NCBI GenBank assembly: GCA_009731375.1
Contig: BJOX01000215.1
Location: 489,589-553,588 of the forward strand
Reading direction: 5' to 3'
DNA: 64,000 nucleotides
From: Paulinella micropora
Lineage: Eukaryota; Cercozoa; Imbricatea; Euglyphida
The notes under the pieces are model-generated. The model searched no databases. It was given only the letters and a program-made list of their open reading frames with translations, and was not told the DNA's origin. Shown here piece after piece: positions 50,611 to 60,163 of the stretch. The translations under genes and the position numbers were made by a program. Position 1 is the stretch's first letter, and every line of letters begins with the position of its first letter.

Positions 50611-50851
50611 AGGTTCTTTCGGCAGAGCATTTAGCTTTACTCAAGCCTCCGATTTTTCTTTTTTAGTTGGTGCGAAAAAGAGGTGGGGGCGGGGGAAAGA
50701 GGAACGAAGACGCAAAAGAAAGTATTAAAAAAAATTATTAAAGTTTGGCGAATTCTTAAACTTACGCGGCTCATGAACGAGCAGGCAAGGTCGTTAACCC
50801 CCTGAGCGCAAAACTTGCCTTTAGCACATTTGTTCTTGTACCTCGTTCGCA
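50611..50851. other. Intergenic spacer
   Basis: AT-rich with TATTAAAAAAAATTATTAAAG near 50724, likely the 3' end of the HNH gene. Nothing else seen. Confidence 0.3.
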
Positions 50852-51095
50852 GGAATGCCTGGGGACACGGTGAAGATCATGAAACTGAGCTGGAGCTAGA
50901 GGCCACCTTGGGCAAGGAAGTCTGGGGTGAAGATTTACACTTGTACACTCTAGATGAACCGCATAGTTTGGTACAGATCGACACCCCGGAGTTGAATTGC
51001 GTATAAAAAGCCTTAGGCTCATCCGGGATAACAACTCTGACGCAATCCAATTCTTTGAGGAGCGCGGAATTCCTAGCAAGTATTTGCTTCGCTAA
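50852..51095 (+). pseudogene. Short decayed gene remnant
   Basis: Protein-like pieces in different frames: MPGDTVKIMKLSWS (50852), ELELEATLGKEVWGEDLHLY to DTPELN (50815 frame), then VELRIKSLRLIRDNNSDAIQ...SKYLLR ending at ~51094. It reads as one small gene with two frame breaks. No family assigned. Confidence 0.3.
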
Positions 51096-51600
51096 GACTC
51101 TTAACACGCAACTTAGGTTTGCTGTAATCGCTTGCCTGCGCAGACTGGGCCCGAAAAGCGAAACGGAGGGGTTAGCGTGTTACCGCTTCTTTTTCATTTG
51201 CTAGCTCACTTGCGCAAGTAGGCTAGACTTCTAATGCCAAGTGTAAAGCTTTGTGGTAGCTCTTAATTAAAAGAAATTGTACCCAAGAGAGATGTTACTA
51301 ATTCTAGGCCTGAAAAAAAATCCTCGANNNNNNNNNNGGGGGGGGGGGGGGGGGGGTGCGCCCTCCATCTCCCCATCCCCCCCTCCCTTCCTCTTCGATC
51401 TCTTTGTCCTCGTTGTTACAACTTTCAACCACTTTGCACACTACCCCCCGTTTGTTGTTGTAAAAACGCCCGCAGCCCCTCCCCACCCCCTTTCGTCTCG
51501 TGTAAGTGGAGCTGGAGGGGAAGGAGGGATGGGGTTGTTTTTATCCAATCCGGGGGGAGCAATTTCTCGCTACTCAATCCAATGCGCAGCTCTGGTATCA
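51096..51600. other. Intergenic region with gap
   Basis: Unique sequence, gap 51328-51337, G-run and C/T-rich tract. No gene supported. Confidence 0.35.
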
Positions 51601-52075
51601 GATTGGATTGAAATCTTAGAGAGGCGAACCCCTCCAGAGACCGGCCGGCAGCTGGAAGGGAGAAAGGGCAGCACGCGGCACGGGGGGCATGCCCCCCGCG
51701 CCCCCCCTTTTCTCCATTCCAGCCCGCGCCAGCGGGGTGGCACTGGCAGCTGTACGTCTTCGCGGCTTTGATGTCCCTCCACAGCGCCCCACATTGCGTA
51801 CACGCCTGTGCCACCCCGCTGGCGCGGGCTGAAGGGGGGGTTCGGGGGGCCTCGCCCCCCGCGGGCTGAAGGGGGGGCTCGGGGGGCCTTGCCCCCCGCG
51901 CGGCCTCATTGGAAAAATCACTGGTCGAATGGCTTAGACGGAGTTTGTCGTCGAGGCAGGACCCATAAAGCCAAGGGCGGGGCCATGCTTGCTTGTACCT
52001 GGTGACAAGGTTAAATTTATGAATTTAGAGTGGGGGCAAAAATAGGCTAACTTTTTTTTGGAACCAACCAAAGGG
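51601..52075 (-). mobile_element. Internally deleted Fanzor element
   Basis: Both outer blocks of the intact element are present (GATTGGATTGAAATC at 51601; CATTGGAAAAATCACTGGTC to AATTTATGAATTTAGAGTGG at ~52030). Between them only the zinc-ribbon part survives (ACTQCGALWRDIKAAKTYSC, 51740-51812), bounded on each side by palindromes. It is a natural non-autonomous derivative. Confidence 0.85.
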
Positions 52076-52377
52076 GGGGGGGGGCGCCCCCCCCCCCTTT
52101 CTTCTTTTGGGGGGGGGGGGGGGGGGNNNNNNNNNNGGAAAACCGGAGGGGGGGGGGCGCCCCCTCCACACACACCCTTCTTCCTCCCCTCGGAGCCCCC
52201 TGATCCCGGGGGGCTCAAGGAGGGGGGAGGGAGGGGAGGGGAAGGGAAGGGGAAGTGTGCCCCCCCCCCCTCCTCTTTCTCTTTTATTTCCTTTGGGAGC
52301 GGGAGGGAGAGGGGGAGAGGTAGCTGTGCCCCCCCCTCCCACCCCCCTTCCCTTCACTTTCTCTCACTTGCCTCCTC
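52076..52377. other. G/C homopolymer spacer with gap
   Basis: G- and C-runs, gap 52127-52136, GGGAGGGAGGGGAGGGGAAGG tract and a copy of the C/T-rich sequence ahead of repeat A. No gene. Confidence 0.45.
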
Positions 52378-52545
52378 CCAGGTTGGCCTAGCCAGTTATT
52401 TTGCTGAAGAGTTTGTTTTGATATGGTCGAAAAAGGTAGTACCAGAGGACACTTTGGCAAAGCACTCCGTTTCAGCCATATCACTAGCAAAAAATAGTTG
52501 TTTTCAAACATTCAATGAATCACAGGCGTGGATGTGTCAAGTGTA
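52378..52545 (+). repeat. Repeat family A, copy 4 (truncated)
   Basis: Matches the other copies to GGCGTGGATGTG, then switches to TCAAGTGTAAGATTTCTTTC of module B. Confidence 0.85.
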
Positions 52546-52599
52546 AGATTTCTTTCAGCCAAGCGAGAGAGAGGAGAAGGGAGGAGAGATGGCGGGGAA

Positions 52600-53146
52600 T
52601 GGGAGAAAGGGAAGCAGGGTGATTTCTATTTCTGGTACAATCCAATCGGAAGCTCCAACGTAAGCAACATAACGTCCCAAGTCAACGGCGCCGCGTCCTG
52701 GGACTGGGCCTCAGACTTGGATTATTGCAAAGCAGGCAGGAAAGGCACCATGCACACAATTCGAGGCCACCAGGGACATGCATCCGCCAACCTTACTATT
52801 AGTTGGCAGACCCACTGCAGCGAGGCCTGCACTATCGTGTACTCGGTGGGGGTTTAGCTGCCTCCCCAACGGCTCTTACATTGCTGGTGTCACTTTGATG
52901 GCGCTGGCCGGTGTGAGTCTCTTGTGTCTTATAGTCGTCTGTAACGCGAGTGACAGGGAAATGACCCGTCGGGACATAAACGTCAAATATTATTCTTCAC
53001 AAGATACACCATGTTGTGGAGTAGCGTTAGCCAGCGAGGGCTACCGTCTAATGGTTGTATTTCTGTTGGTAAGTTGCATCGGTACTGGTGTTTCAGGCAT
53101 ACTCCTGTACCGTGTCTCCTCAAAAGAATTCTATTTTGCCTTTTGA
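52600..53146 (+). pseudogene. Two-TM membrane protein fragment, G-run frameshift
   Basis: The 5' end is lost in repeat DNA. GDFYFWYNPIGSSNVSNITS... has several N-glycosylation sites and Cys (HCSEACTIVYSVG). At a G5 run (~52846) the frame must shift to enter FSCLPNGSYIAGV, then TM1 (VTLMALAGVSLLCLIVVC), a ~45-residue loop and TM2 (LMVVFLLVSCIGTGVSGILL). The plan matches the protein at 45540-46390, a likely distant paralog. Confidence 0.6.
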
Positions 53147-53696
53147 CTCAACTCCGTTAACAAGAATTTTTAATTTTTTTTAACAAACTTTTTTTTTGTT
53201 CTTTTTTTGCGTTTCTGCCCACCCCGCTTGCGCGGGCTGGAATGGAGAAAAGGGAGGGAGGGAGAGGTTCCCCCCTTTCCCCGCCCGTTTTCCCCTCCCC
53301 CCCGGTTTTCGCCTCCCCCCCTTCCCCATCCCCCCCCCCCGCCCCGGGGAAAATTTTCTCGAAAAAACTTTTTGGATGGGGGGAGCAATGGGGAAGTGCC
53401 CCGGGGGGGAAGGGAGGGGGATGTGCCACTTGCTGCCCTTTCTCCCTTCTCTAGCTGGCTGCCCGTCTCTGGAGGGTTCACCTCTAAGATTTCTTGGAGC
53501 TAAGCGAAATTAATCAAAATTTTGTTGCAGTTCTTGGCGCCCCCACTCCAACCATGCTTCTTTCCTCTCCTTTTCTTAGTTTCGCCGTGCCAACATTAAA
53601 TTTTGTCAGGGATAGTTTTTAATTTTTACATTCTTAGCGCGCCCCTGTCCCTCCCGTCCCGGCCTTCCCCCCCCCCCCCCCCCCCCNNNNNNNNNN
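53147..53696 (+). repeat. Module B copy with palindrome and gap
   Basis: Palindrome CCCCGCTTGCGCGGGC (53222), G/C tracts, CTCGAAAAAACTTTTTGG, GTCTCTGGAGGGTTCACCTC, TTTTGTTGCAGTTCTTGGCG, CCAACCATGC, C-run, gap 53687-53696. Confidence 0.8.
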
Positions 53697-53850
53697 CACT
53701 CAGCGCTTGCACGATCTTGGCGTCCAGCGGAAACGACAGAAGATTCATCACCTCAGGCGCCTGTTCTGTTCTGCGCTTCTTCTCATGCCGTTCGCGCCAA
53801 CCGTACAGAACGGCCTCTGAGTTGTATGGCCTATTACAGAACGCCCCCCT
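53697..53850 (-). pseudogene. Gene fragment cut by gap and repeat
   Basis: About 50 codons (FCNRPYNSEAVLYGWRERHE, KKRRTEQAPEV, MNLLSFPLDAKIVQALS) without stop between the gap and module B. The composition is protein-like. No family. Confidence 0.4.
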
Positions 53851-54149
53851 TGCTCTCCGGGCCGGGGGAAAGGTGCTCAAAAATTTTTTTTGATGGAGAG
53901 AGAGCACAAATCTGGCGTGTATTTCTTTTTGTCCTGGAAATACACAGTCATGCTCATTTGTCGACAAATTCCACGCAAGAAAGAAAAGAGAGAGAGAGAG
54001 GAGGGGGGGAAAGGGGGAAGACCAGGGGAAGAAGAAAACCGGGGGGAGGGGAAAAACGGGGAGAGGGGAAAAACGGGGAGAGGGGAAAAAACGGGGAGAG
54101 GGAAAAAACGGGGAGAGGGAAAAAACGGGGAGAGGAGAGGGGGGGGGAG

Positions 54150-54182
<33 letters not shown>

Positions 54183-54688
54183 NNNNNNNNNNTTTCCCTC
54201 CCCCCCTCCCCCCGTTTTCCCCTCCCCCCGTTTTCTTCTCTCCCCTGTTTTCGCGCCTCCCCCCCGCCCGGGGGGGCGGGTGCTCGAAAAAAGTTTTTTC
54301 ATGTTGGGAGCACAATTCTGGCACACGTTCCTTTTCCCCGGCAAATACGCGCACATACACATTTGGCGACAGATTCCACGTAAGAAAAAGAGAGAGACAG
54401 AGAGGGGGGAGAATGGGGACGGGGGGAACGGGGGATGGGGGAAAACGGAGGGGGAGCCCGCGCCAACGGTGTAGCAGAGAAGGGGAAGGAGAGGTGCCGC
54501 GTGCTGCCCTTTCTCCCTTCTCCAGCTGCCTGCCGGTCTCGTGAGGGGTTCACCTCTCTAAGACTTCAGTTTTAATTAATAAAATTTTGTTGCAGTTCTT
54601 GGCGCCCCGTTTGTTTTTGTTGCGAAAACGCCCCGCACCCGAGGGTTTCAACCGGACATACACGCAGAATTTGGCGACAAACTTCCAG
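53851..54688 (+). repeat. Module B, two tandem units
   Basis: Unit 1: GGTGCTCAAAAATTTTTTTTG, TCCTGGAAATACACAGTC, GTCGACAAATTCCACGCAAG, a GGGGAAAAACGGGG array and gap 54183-54192. Unit 2: GTGCTCGAAAAAAGTTTTTTC...GGGAGCAC hairpin, GGCAAATACGCGCACATACAC, GTCTCGTGAGGGGTTCACC, TTTTGTTGCAGTTCTTGGCGCC, and ACGCAGAATTTGGCGACAAA. Confidence 0.85.
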
Positions 54689-55690
54689 CTAGAAATCCAC
54701 GGGCCCCAGGTACTGCCCGATAAGCCCCGCGACGCACGCGGGCCAGCGCAGACACTTTATGCACCAGGGCGCGAGCTCGTGCGTATACCAGCGGCTGCGG
54801 CCGCTGTCGAGCCCGCTCCAGTCCGCCTCGCAGCACCCGGGGCCAGCACAGGCGCGCAGCCCGCACAGGCTGCCGCCCTTGCGCACGAGCGAGACAATAA
54901 CGTACGAGGCGGGCGACACATCCAACGCGGCCAGCGCTGCCGTGTCGCGCCCGTCGGCGGGTGTGGCCGCAATAAACTCTTCATCGTCGTTGCGTATCCA
55001 ATTAAGAGCGTGCTCGGCTCCTGAACAACAATACAACCGCAGCCACAGCCGTACACGGCCGCGGTCCACCACTGCGCGGTCTAGGAACAACGGAATCTTT
55101 TGCACGGGCTGCGCACCGCGCGGAGTCAGGCGCAGCCATAGCCTGTCACCAGCCATTGCCTGTGACAGACGCAGAGCGTCGCTCACGCGCCGCGCATGCG
55201 CGGCCAGCAATTTGCGGTGTACGACCTGCGTGGTCTTTTCGAACATGTTTCGCAGGAGGTCCTTGTCGCCGGGCGTCGCGCGAGACCAGCATCGGCGCAC
55301 AAACAGCCATTGCCCGGCGCTGGTCTTGTGGGTGGCGTACTCGGCGGCCTCGGCGTTTAGCGCAAATAGCAGGCCCGCTAGCAACATCCCCTGCACCCAC
55401 TTGATTGTGTGGCCCTTTGTGCACACGCTCCGGATTCCGTGTGGGTTCTTGTGGAAGACGCACCACAGCATCGCCAACTCAACGCCGGGGCAGCGCTGCC
55501 AGCCTTCGACCAGCAAATCGTCTACTGTCTGAGTTAGCGGCTGTGGAGTACAGACGAGCCTTTGCAGCAGCGCCTTGCGTGCACCGTCGTCTAGCGCGAA
55601 ACGGGGTGCGGCGGGCACACTTTTTTGTGTGGTTGTAGGCACAGCCCAATTGACGCGCCAGGGCTCGGGCAAACTGGCCAAGTCCTGCAT
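54689..55690 (-). CDS. Hypothetical Cys-rich protein, 333 aa
   Basis: The frame is intact from ATG 55690 (MQDLASLPEPWRVNW). Helical through ~230 residues (LLAAHARRVSDALRLSQAM, VQGMLLAGLLFALNAEA). The C-terminal ~60 residues hold Cys/Trp clusters (GLRACAGPGCCEADW, APWCIKCLRWPAC), likely zinc binding. The first 50 codons recur as a truncated copy at 57795-57944. The gene's 3' end abuts module B. No family recognised. Confidence 0.7.
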   Translation of the reverse strand: MQDLASLPEPWRVNWAVPTTTQKSVPAAPRFALDDGARKALLQRLVCTPQPLTQTVDDLLVEGWQRCPGVELAMLWCVFHKNPHGIRSVCTKGHTIKWVQGMLLAGLLFALNAEAAEYATHKTSAGQWLFVRRCWSRATPGDKDLLRNMFEKTTQVVHRKLLAAHARRVSDALRLSQAMAGDRLWLRLTPRGAQPVQKIPLFLDRAVVDRGRVRLWLRLYCCSGAEHALNWIRNDDEEFIAATPADGRDTAALAALDVSPASYVIVSLVRKGGSLCGLRACAGPGCCEADWSGLDSGRSRWYTHELAPWCIKCLRWPACVAGLIGQYLGPVDF

Positions 55691-56234
55691 TCGCTAGCTC
55701 TTTCGGTTGGTTTTGGGGGCGAGGTGTGCGCCGAGCGTAAGTGTGACATTTCTTTTATTAAAGATTGACAAGAGGCAGGGGGCGGGGGAAACAACGAGAG
55801 GGGGGAGGGGCGAAACAAAGAGAGGGGAGGGGGGGGGCACCTCACTCCAGGGATATTGTTTTAATTTTTACATTCGAAGCGCGCCCCTGCCCTCTCTCCT
55901 TCCCCGGATACGGTCGAAAAGGGCAGCAGTTCCGGGGCTTTTTGGCAGTGCTGCCTTTTTCGTCCATATCAAACCCACCCAGACACACACAGAATTTGGC
56001 GACAAATTTCATGCAAGAAAGAGAGTGAGCTAGCACAGCTGCAAACGTGGAGCCGCGCCGCCTGCTTGTTTGACTTGCCAGCCTGGCCCGCCTGTGGCTA
56101 AAGACAATTTTTTTTTCTTTCTTTCTTGCAACAATGAAGAAATGGAGGAGAAAAATGGAAGGGCTTTGTTGTGCAGGGAGAGAAAGGGGCCAAGAGTCAA
56201 AAGAGTGACACCAGGGTTGTTTTTTTTGAAAGTA
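55691..56234 (+). repeat. Module B and repeat A fragments
   Basis: GGGATATTGTTTTAATTTTTAC (55850), hairpin GATACGGTCGAAAAGGGCAG...GTCCATATC (55907-55970), ACACAGAATTTGGCGACAAATT, then repeat A piece GTGGCTAAAGACAATTTTTT (56093). The rest is unassigned. Confidence 0.75.
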
Positions 56235-57380
56235 TTACAAGAAAATGGCCGGGCGCGCGGCCGCGGCCAGCGCTAGCCCCCCCAGCGCGTGCAGGCACGT
56301 TAGCGCGAGCCAAGCCGTCGCGCCTGGCGCAGCGGTGGCCGCCGACGTGGCCAGAGACGGCTCCGCGCTCCTTGACGCGGCCGGTGAGGCCGACTGGGTC
56401 CGGGTAGGCGAGGGCGAGGGCACGCACACGGCGAGCCTGGACACCCTAGTAGCGGCGGAGGCCGACCAGCGCGCCACGAGGCTCAGGTCCGACCACAGGC
56501 TCGCGCGCGAGTTGCGCACTACGAGCAGTACCTCGTCGTCCTGCGGCCACTCGCACTGGTGCTCGGCACGCACCGTGGCGTTGGACAGGTTGGTGCCGGA
56601 CAGCTTGAGCGCGCAGCCCGGCGCGGCGCCCGCGCAGTGCCAGACCTCGACGGCGTACTCGGACGTGTTGGGGCGCACGTCGCGCAGCGTGAAGTCCACG
56701 TCGCGCCCCCAGGGCAGCGTGGCGCGCACGCCGGCCCGCTCGAGCTCGCCCACGACCAGCTCTTGTTCCTGCCCCGGCAGCAGTCGCGGCCAGCCGCCGG
56801 GCGCCGCCCCGACTCCCGCCGAAGGGCCCGGGACCACGGGAGTAGAAGACGGCGAGGCGGAAACCTCGAGAATTTCGCCCCACGGAATGGACGGCAGGGG
56901 AAACGGGGAAAGGTAGTCCGGGCACGCGAGTAACGTGACATAAGGCGGGTACGTAAGGTACGTCAGGACTCGTGCCGGCGGGGGGGAGGCCTGCGATGAC
57001 GACGTGAACGTGATGTTGTAGGTAGCCAGCAAGTCGTCGGTCGAGTTACAGTCGTGCCAGAAATCTTCATCAAACCAGCTGCGCCCCTGATACGATTTAA
57101 ACACCTCTTGGTTGGAACGGTAGGGCCCGTCGTTGGCAAAGGTGGCGGTGTGCATGGGCTGTCTGGTCTGGGCCAGCAACGTGTTTCGCGTGTCGCGGGT
57201 TTCTGAATAAATCCCGGTCGAGTAAGGGTACGGTATGCGCACCTGGTAGCAGATGCTTTCCCCGAGGGACAGGTACTCGGTGTACTTGGGCCCCAGCAGT
57301 AGCTCGCGGCAGTCCGTGGACGCGGCCGCGAGGGCCATGAACAGGCGCCACAACAGAGGGCGCGGTACGGTCGCGTGCAT
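56235..57380 (-). CDS. Secreted or anchored glycoprotein-like protein, 381 aa
   Basis: I chose ATG 57380; upstream is a homopolymer A leader. A signal peptide (RPLLWRLFMALAAAST) leads an ectodomain with N-glycosylation sites (NSTDD, NITF, NLSNAT) and paired Cys (CALKL, HQCEW). A Ser/Thr/Pro/Ala stalk (PSPSPTRTQSASPAASRS) and a final hydrophobic stretch (AWLALTCLHALGGLALAAAA) ending a few residues before the stop suggest a GPI-type or tail anchor. No family. Probable surface protein. Confidence 0.7.
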   Translation of the reverse strand: MHATVPRPLLWRLFMALAAASTDCRELLLGPKYTEYLSLGESICYQVRIPYPYSTGIYSETRDTRNTLLAQTRQPMHTATFANDGPYRSNQEVFKSYQGRSWFDEDFWHDCNSTDDLLATYNITFTSSSQASPPPARVLTYLTYPPYVTLLACPDYLSPFPLPSIPWGEILEVSASPSSTPVVPGPSAGVGAAPGGWPRLLPGQEQELVVGELERAGVRATLPWGRDVDFTLRDVRPNTSEYAVEVWHCAGAAPGCALKLSGTNLSNATVRAEHQCEWPQDDEVLLVVRNSRASLWSDLSLVARWSASAATRVSRLAVCVPSPSPTRTQSASPAASRSAEPSLATSAATAAPGATAWLALTCLHALGGLALAAAARPAIFL

Positions 57381-57412
<32 letters not shown>

Positions 57413-57415
57413 GGG

Positions 57416-57447
<32 letters not shown>

Positions 57448-57629
57448 NNNNNNNNNNGGGGGGGGGGGGGGGGGGGGGGGGGGGCCGCGTCAGTGTGGCC
57501 CCCCCCCATCCTCTCGATTTTTTCCCCTTCCCCTTTTCTCTCTCCTTTTTTTGAACTTTCGGCAGCCGGTTGGGAAAGACGAAGCACAGAAGCAGACAAA
57601 AGACTTTTTTTTGTTCGTTGTAACGCTTG
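57381..57629. repeat. T29 run, G-runs and gap
   Basis: A ~29-base T run (poly-A on the gene strand) directly precedes ATG 57380; then G-runs on both sides of the gap at 57448-57457, and a C/T-rich stretch. Confidence 0.7.
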
Positions 57630-57944
57630 ATGCCCAGAAAGCCTTATCGACGGGTTGTAGCGCTTCGCCCCGGCACCGCGGCCCTGTGGCAGAAGACGGC
57701 GTGCAGTCCAGGCTGCGCGCGGGCCTCGTCGGCCCGCAGGCTCAGGTCGTCAAGCACCGAGACACTGGCGAGCCGCAGCGAGCCGTCGGCCTCGCTGTGG
57801 AGTACAGACGAGCCTTTGCAGCAGCGCCTTGCGTGCACCGTCGTCTAGCGCGAAACGGGGTGCGGCGGGCACACTTTTTTGTGTGGTTGTAGGCACAGCC
57901 CAATTGACGCGCCAGTGCTCGGGCAAACTGGCCGAGTCCTGCAT
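57630..57944 (-). pseudogene. Chimeric remnant with start of the 54689-55690 gene
   Basis: ATG 57944 (MQDSASLPEHWRVNWAVP) copies the first ~50 codons of the 55690 gene up to LVCTPQ. At ~57795 it switches to unrelated DNA (SEADGSLRLASVSVLDDLSL in another frame). A junction of two broken genes. Confidence 0.75.
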
Positions 57945-58069
57945 TTCCCGGGCCAGGGGACAAGGGTCCGGTGCGAAGGGAGTGCCGATCTCTGGAGGGG
58001 TTCACCTCTCTAAGATTTTGTCAGGGATATTTTTAAAGAAATTTTCTTGTACACCGGCGAAGCGCGCCC

Positions 58070-58402
58070 CGGAACAAGCCGTGAAGCGTGGGCGGCCAGA
58101 CGAGGCGTTGCAGCTACTGTTGCGCCCGCTCCCGGGGGCACGTTCCCCTCAGGTGGTAACTTCGTCGAAGTTTGTGCGACCCTGCGCGTGAGCTACTGGA
58201 CAAATACGCTGAGTTGAAACAGGAACACCAAAAACTCCGGGACGAGCTCGGCACACTTGCAAATTTGCCCACTACCGTCAGCTACGACGGCGATGACGAC
58301 GGCGAGGACGCAGCCGCACCGCCAGGAGATAAATCGGTGCCACAATTAAACATATGTTACCTCTTGGAGAGACCGGAGCGGCTCGTCCGTCTGACGAGCT
58401 GA
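58070..58402 (+). pseudogene. Coiled-coil protein fragment
   Basis: From the module B border, EQAVKRGRPDEALQLLLRPL... shifts frame near 58170 into ARELLDKYAELKQEHQKLRD (heptad Leu pattern) and an acidic stretch (DGDDDGEDAA), ending LVRLTS at 58402. The 5' end is lost. Function unknown. Confidence 0.45.
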
Positions 58403-58963
58403 ATTTGTAACTTTTGGTTAATATATTTTTTTAAATAAATTCTATACATCTCGCCCTGCCTTTGGCTTCATTCAGCTGAGGGGCAGAGCGGGTAGCCGTG
58501 CAAGAGAAAGGCGGCAGGAGGCGCAATTTGGCGCACGAGTAAGAATGAAAACGCTCCCCCTTCCCATGCAACACAATATTTTTAATGGCCGGGGAAAACC
58601 GGGGGAGGGGAAAACGGGGGGAGGGGAGGGGTTCGCCTCTCTAAGATTTCTTTGAGCCAAGCGAAATTAATCAAAATTTTGTTGCAGTTCTTGGCGCCCC
58701 CACGCCAACCATGCTTCTTTCCTCTCTCTTTTTTAGTTTGCCGTGCCAATATTAAAATTTTGTCAGGGATATTGTTTTTAATTTTTACATTCTTAGCGCG
58801 CCCCTGCCCCTCCCGTCCCGGCCCCCCTCCCCCCGGTTATGCTCCGGCTCTTCCCGGAGAGATACACATGCGCGTACATTTTGCAACCAATTTCNNNNNN
58901 NNNNGGTACTAATTCTGTTACGATTTCTTTTGTGCACTTGTAGGAGGAGGTTAGGCTGTTTTT
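58403..58963 (+). repeat. Module B copy with gap
   Basis: AT-rich 3' flank with TTTTTTTAAATAAATTC, then GGGGAAAACGGGGG, GGTTCGCCTCTCTAAGATTTC, TTTTGTTGCAGTTCTTGGCG, CCAACCATGC, GGGATATTG, C-run, gap 58895-58904, and a short leader. Confidence 0.75.
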
Positions 58964-59639
58964 ATGGCTGTTGGCACCGCGACACAGACTCCGATCACAG
59001 AGCAGGGCGCCGCCAATGCCCAGTTCTTGCTTGGGTTGCACTATGCCACCGCGCCAGAGCCTGAACGCGACCAATTCCGGGCTACGACGTATTTCCGACG
59101 GGCCGCACTGCTTGGGCACGCGGCCGCGCGCACAGGTCAATCTCGGCTCGTGCTACGCACACGGGCGCGGTCTGGAACGCAATGACGCTCAAGCAATCGT
59201 TTGGTTCCGGCGGGCTGCCGAGCAGGGCAATGCGTCGGCGCAATACAACTTGGGGATTTGTTACGATGCGGGGCGGGGCGTGGTGCGAAATCCAGCAGCC
59301 GCGGCCGCTTGGTACAAGCTGTCCGCCGAACAGGGCTATGCCCGTGCTCAGTTCAACTTAGGGATCTGCTATGCTGTTGGTGAAGGAGTGGCACACGATC
59401 CGACGACGGCTGCCAAGTGGTACGAGTTGGGGATCTGCCACGAGCAAGGCAGGGGCCTGCCACCAAACAGAACGCAGGCGATCCTTTGGTACCAGCGAGC
59501 GGCCGCGCAGGGCGACGCCAACGCGCAAAGCAGGCTGCGGCAGCTAAGTCCCCGTCCGGACTCGCGACAAAGAGTAGACAGCCAAGAGAAGCAAGAAAAA
59601 ACACGCTTTCCTCTCTCTGACGACGACGCAGAAGCTTAA
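58964..59639 (+). pseudogene. Sel1-like repeat protein gene with one frameshift
   Basis: ATG 58964 starts MAVGTATQTPITEQGAANAQ with a first repeat (FLLGLHYATAPEP...YFRRAALLGHAAA). One base near 59135 puts the rest in the next frame: AQVNLGSCYAHGRGLERNDAQ, AQYNLGICYDAGRGVVRN, AQFNLGICYAVGEGVAHD, YELGICHEQGRGLPPN. These are Sel1/TPR-like units (A.a...LG..Y..G.GV..d...A..wy..AA.qG). ~225 aa. Sel1 proteins act as scaffolds in ubiquitin or ER pathways. The break may be sequencing error. Confidence 0.8.
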
Positions 59640-60128
59640 TTATTAAAAATTTTGTTGCAGTTCTTGGCGCCCCCACTCCAACCATGCTTCTTTCTTCTCG
59701 CTTTCTTTAGTTCTCAGTGCCAACATTAAAATTTTGTCAGGGATATTGTTTTAATTTTTACATTCGAAGCGCGCCCCTGCCCTCTCTCGTCCCCGCCCCC
59801 CCTCCCCCGGATACGGTCGAAAAGGGCAGCAGTTCCGGGCTTTTTGGCAGTGCTGCCTTTTTCGGCCATATCAGCTCAACCGGACACACACAGAATTTGG
59901 CGACAAATTTCATGCAAGAAAGGAGAGAAAGAGAGAGAGAGAGGAGGGGGAAAGGGGAAAAACGGGGAGAGGGGAAAAACGGGGAGAGGGGGGAAACGGG
60001 GAGGGGGGCGCCCCCCCGCCCCTTCACGCTTCTCATTCCCTCTGTTTTTGCATTTTCCCCTCCCCCTCGTCCCGGGGAAAATTTTCTCGAAAATTTTTTT
60101 TGGATGGGGGGAGCAATGGGGAAGTGCC

Positions 60129-60163
<35 letters not shown>

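Noticed and set aside
54759-55532. Plus-strand 257-codon frame
   Set aside because: Antisense of the 333-aa Cys-rich gene, whose start is duplicated elsewhere with the minus-strand frame preserved.
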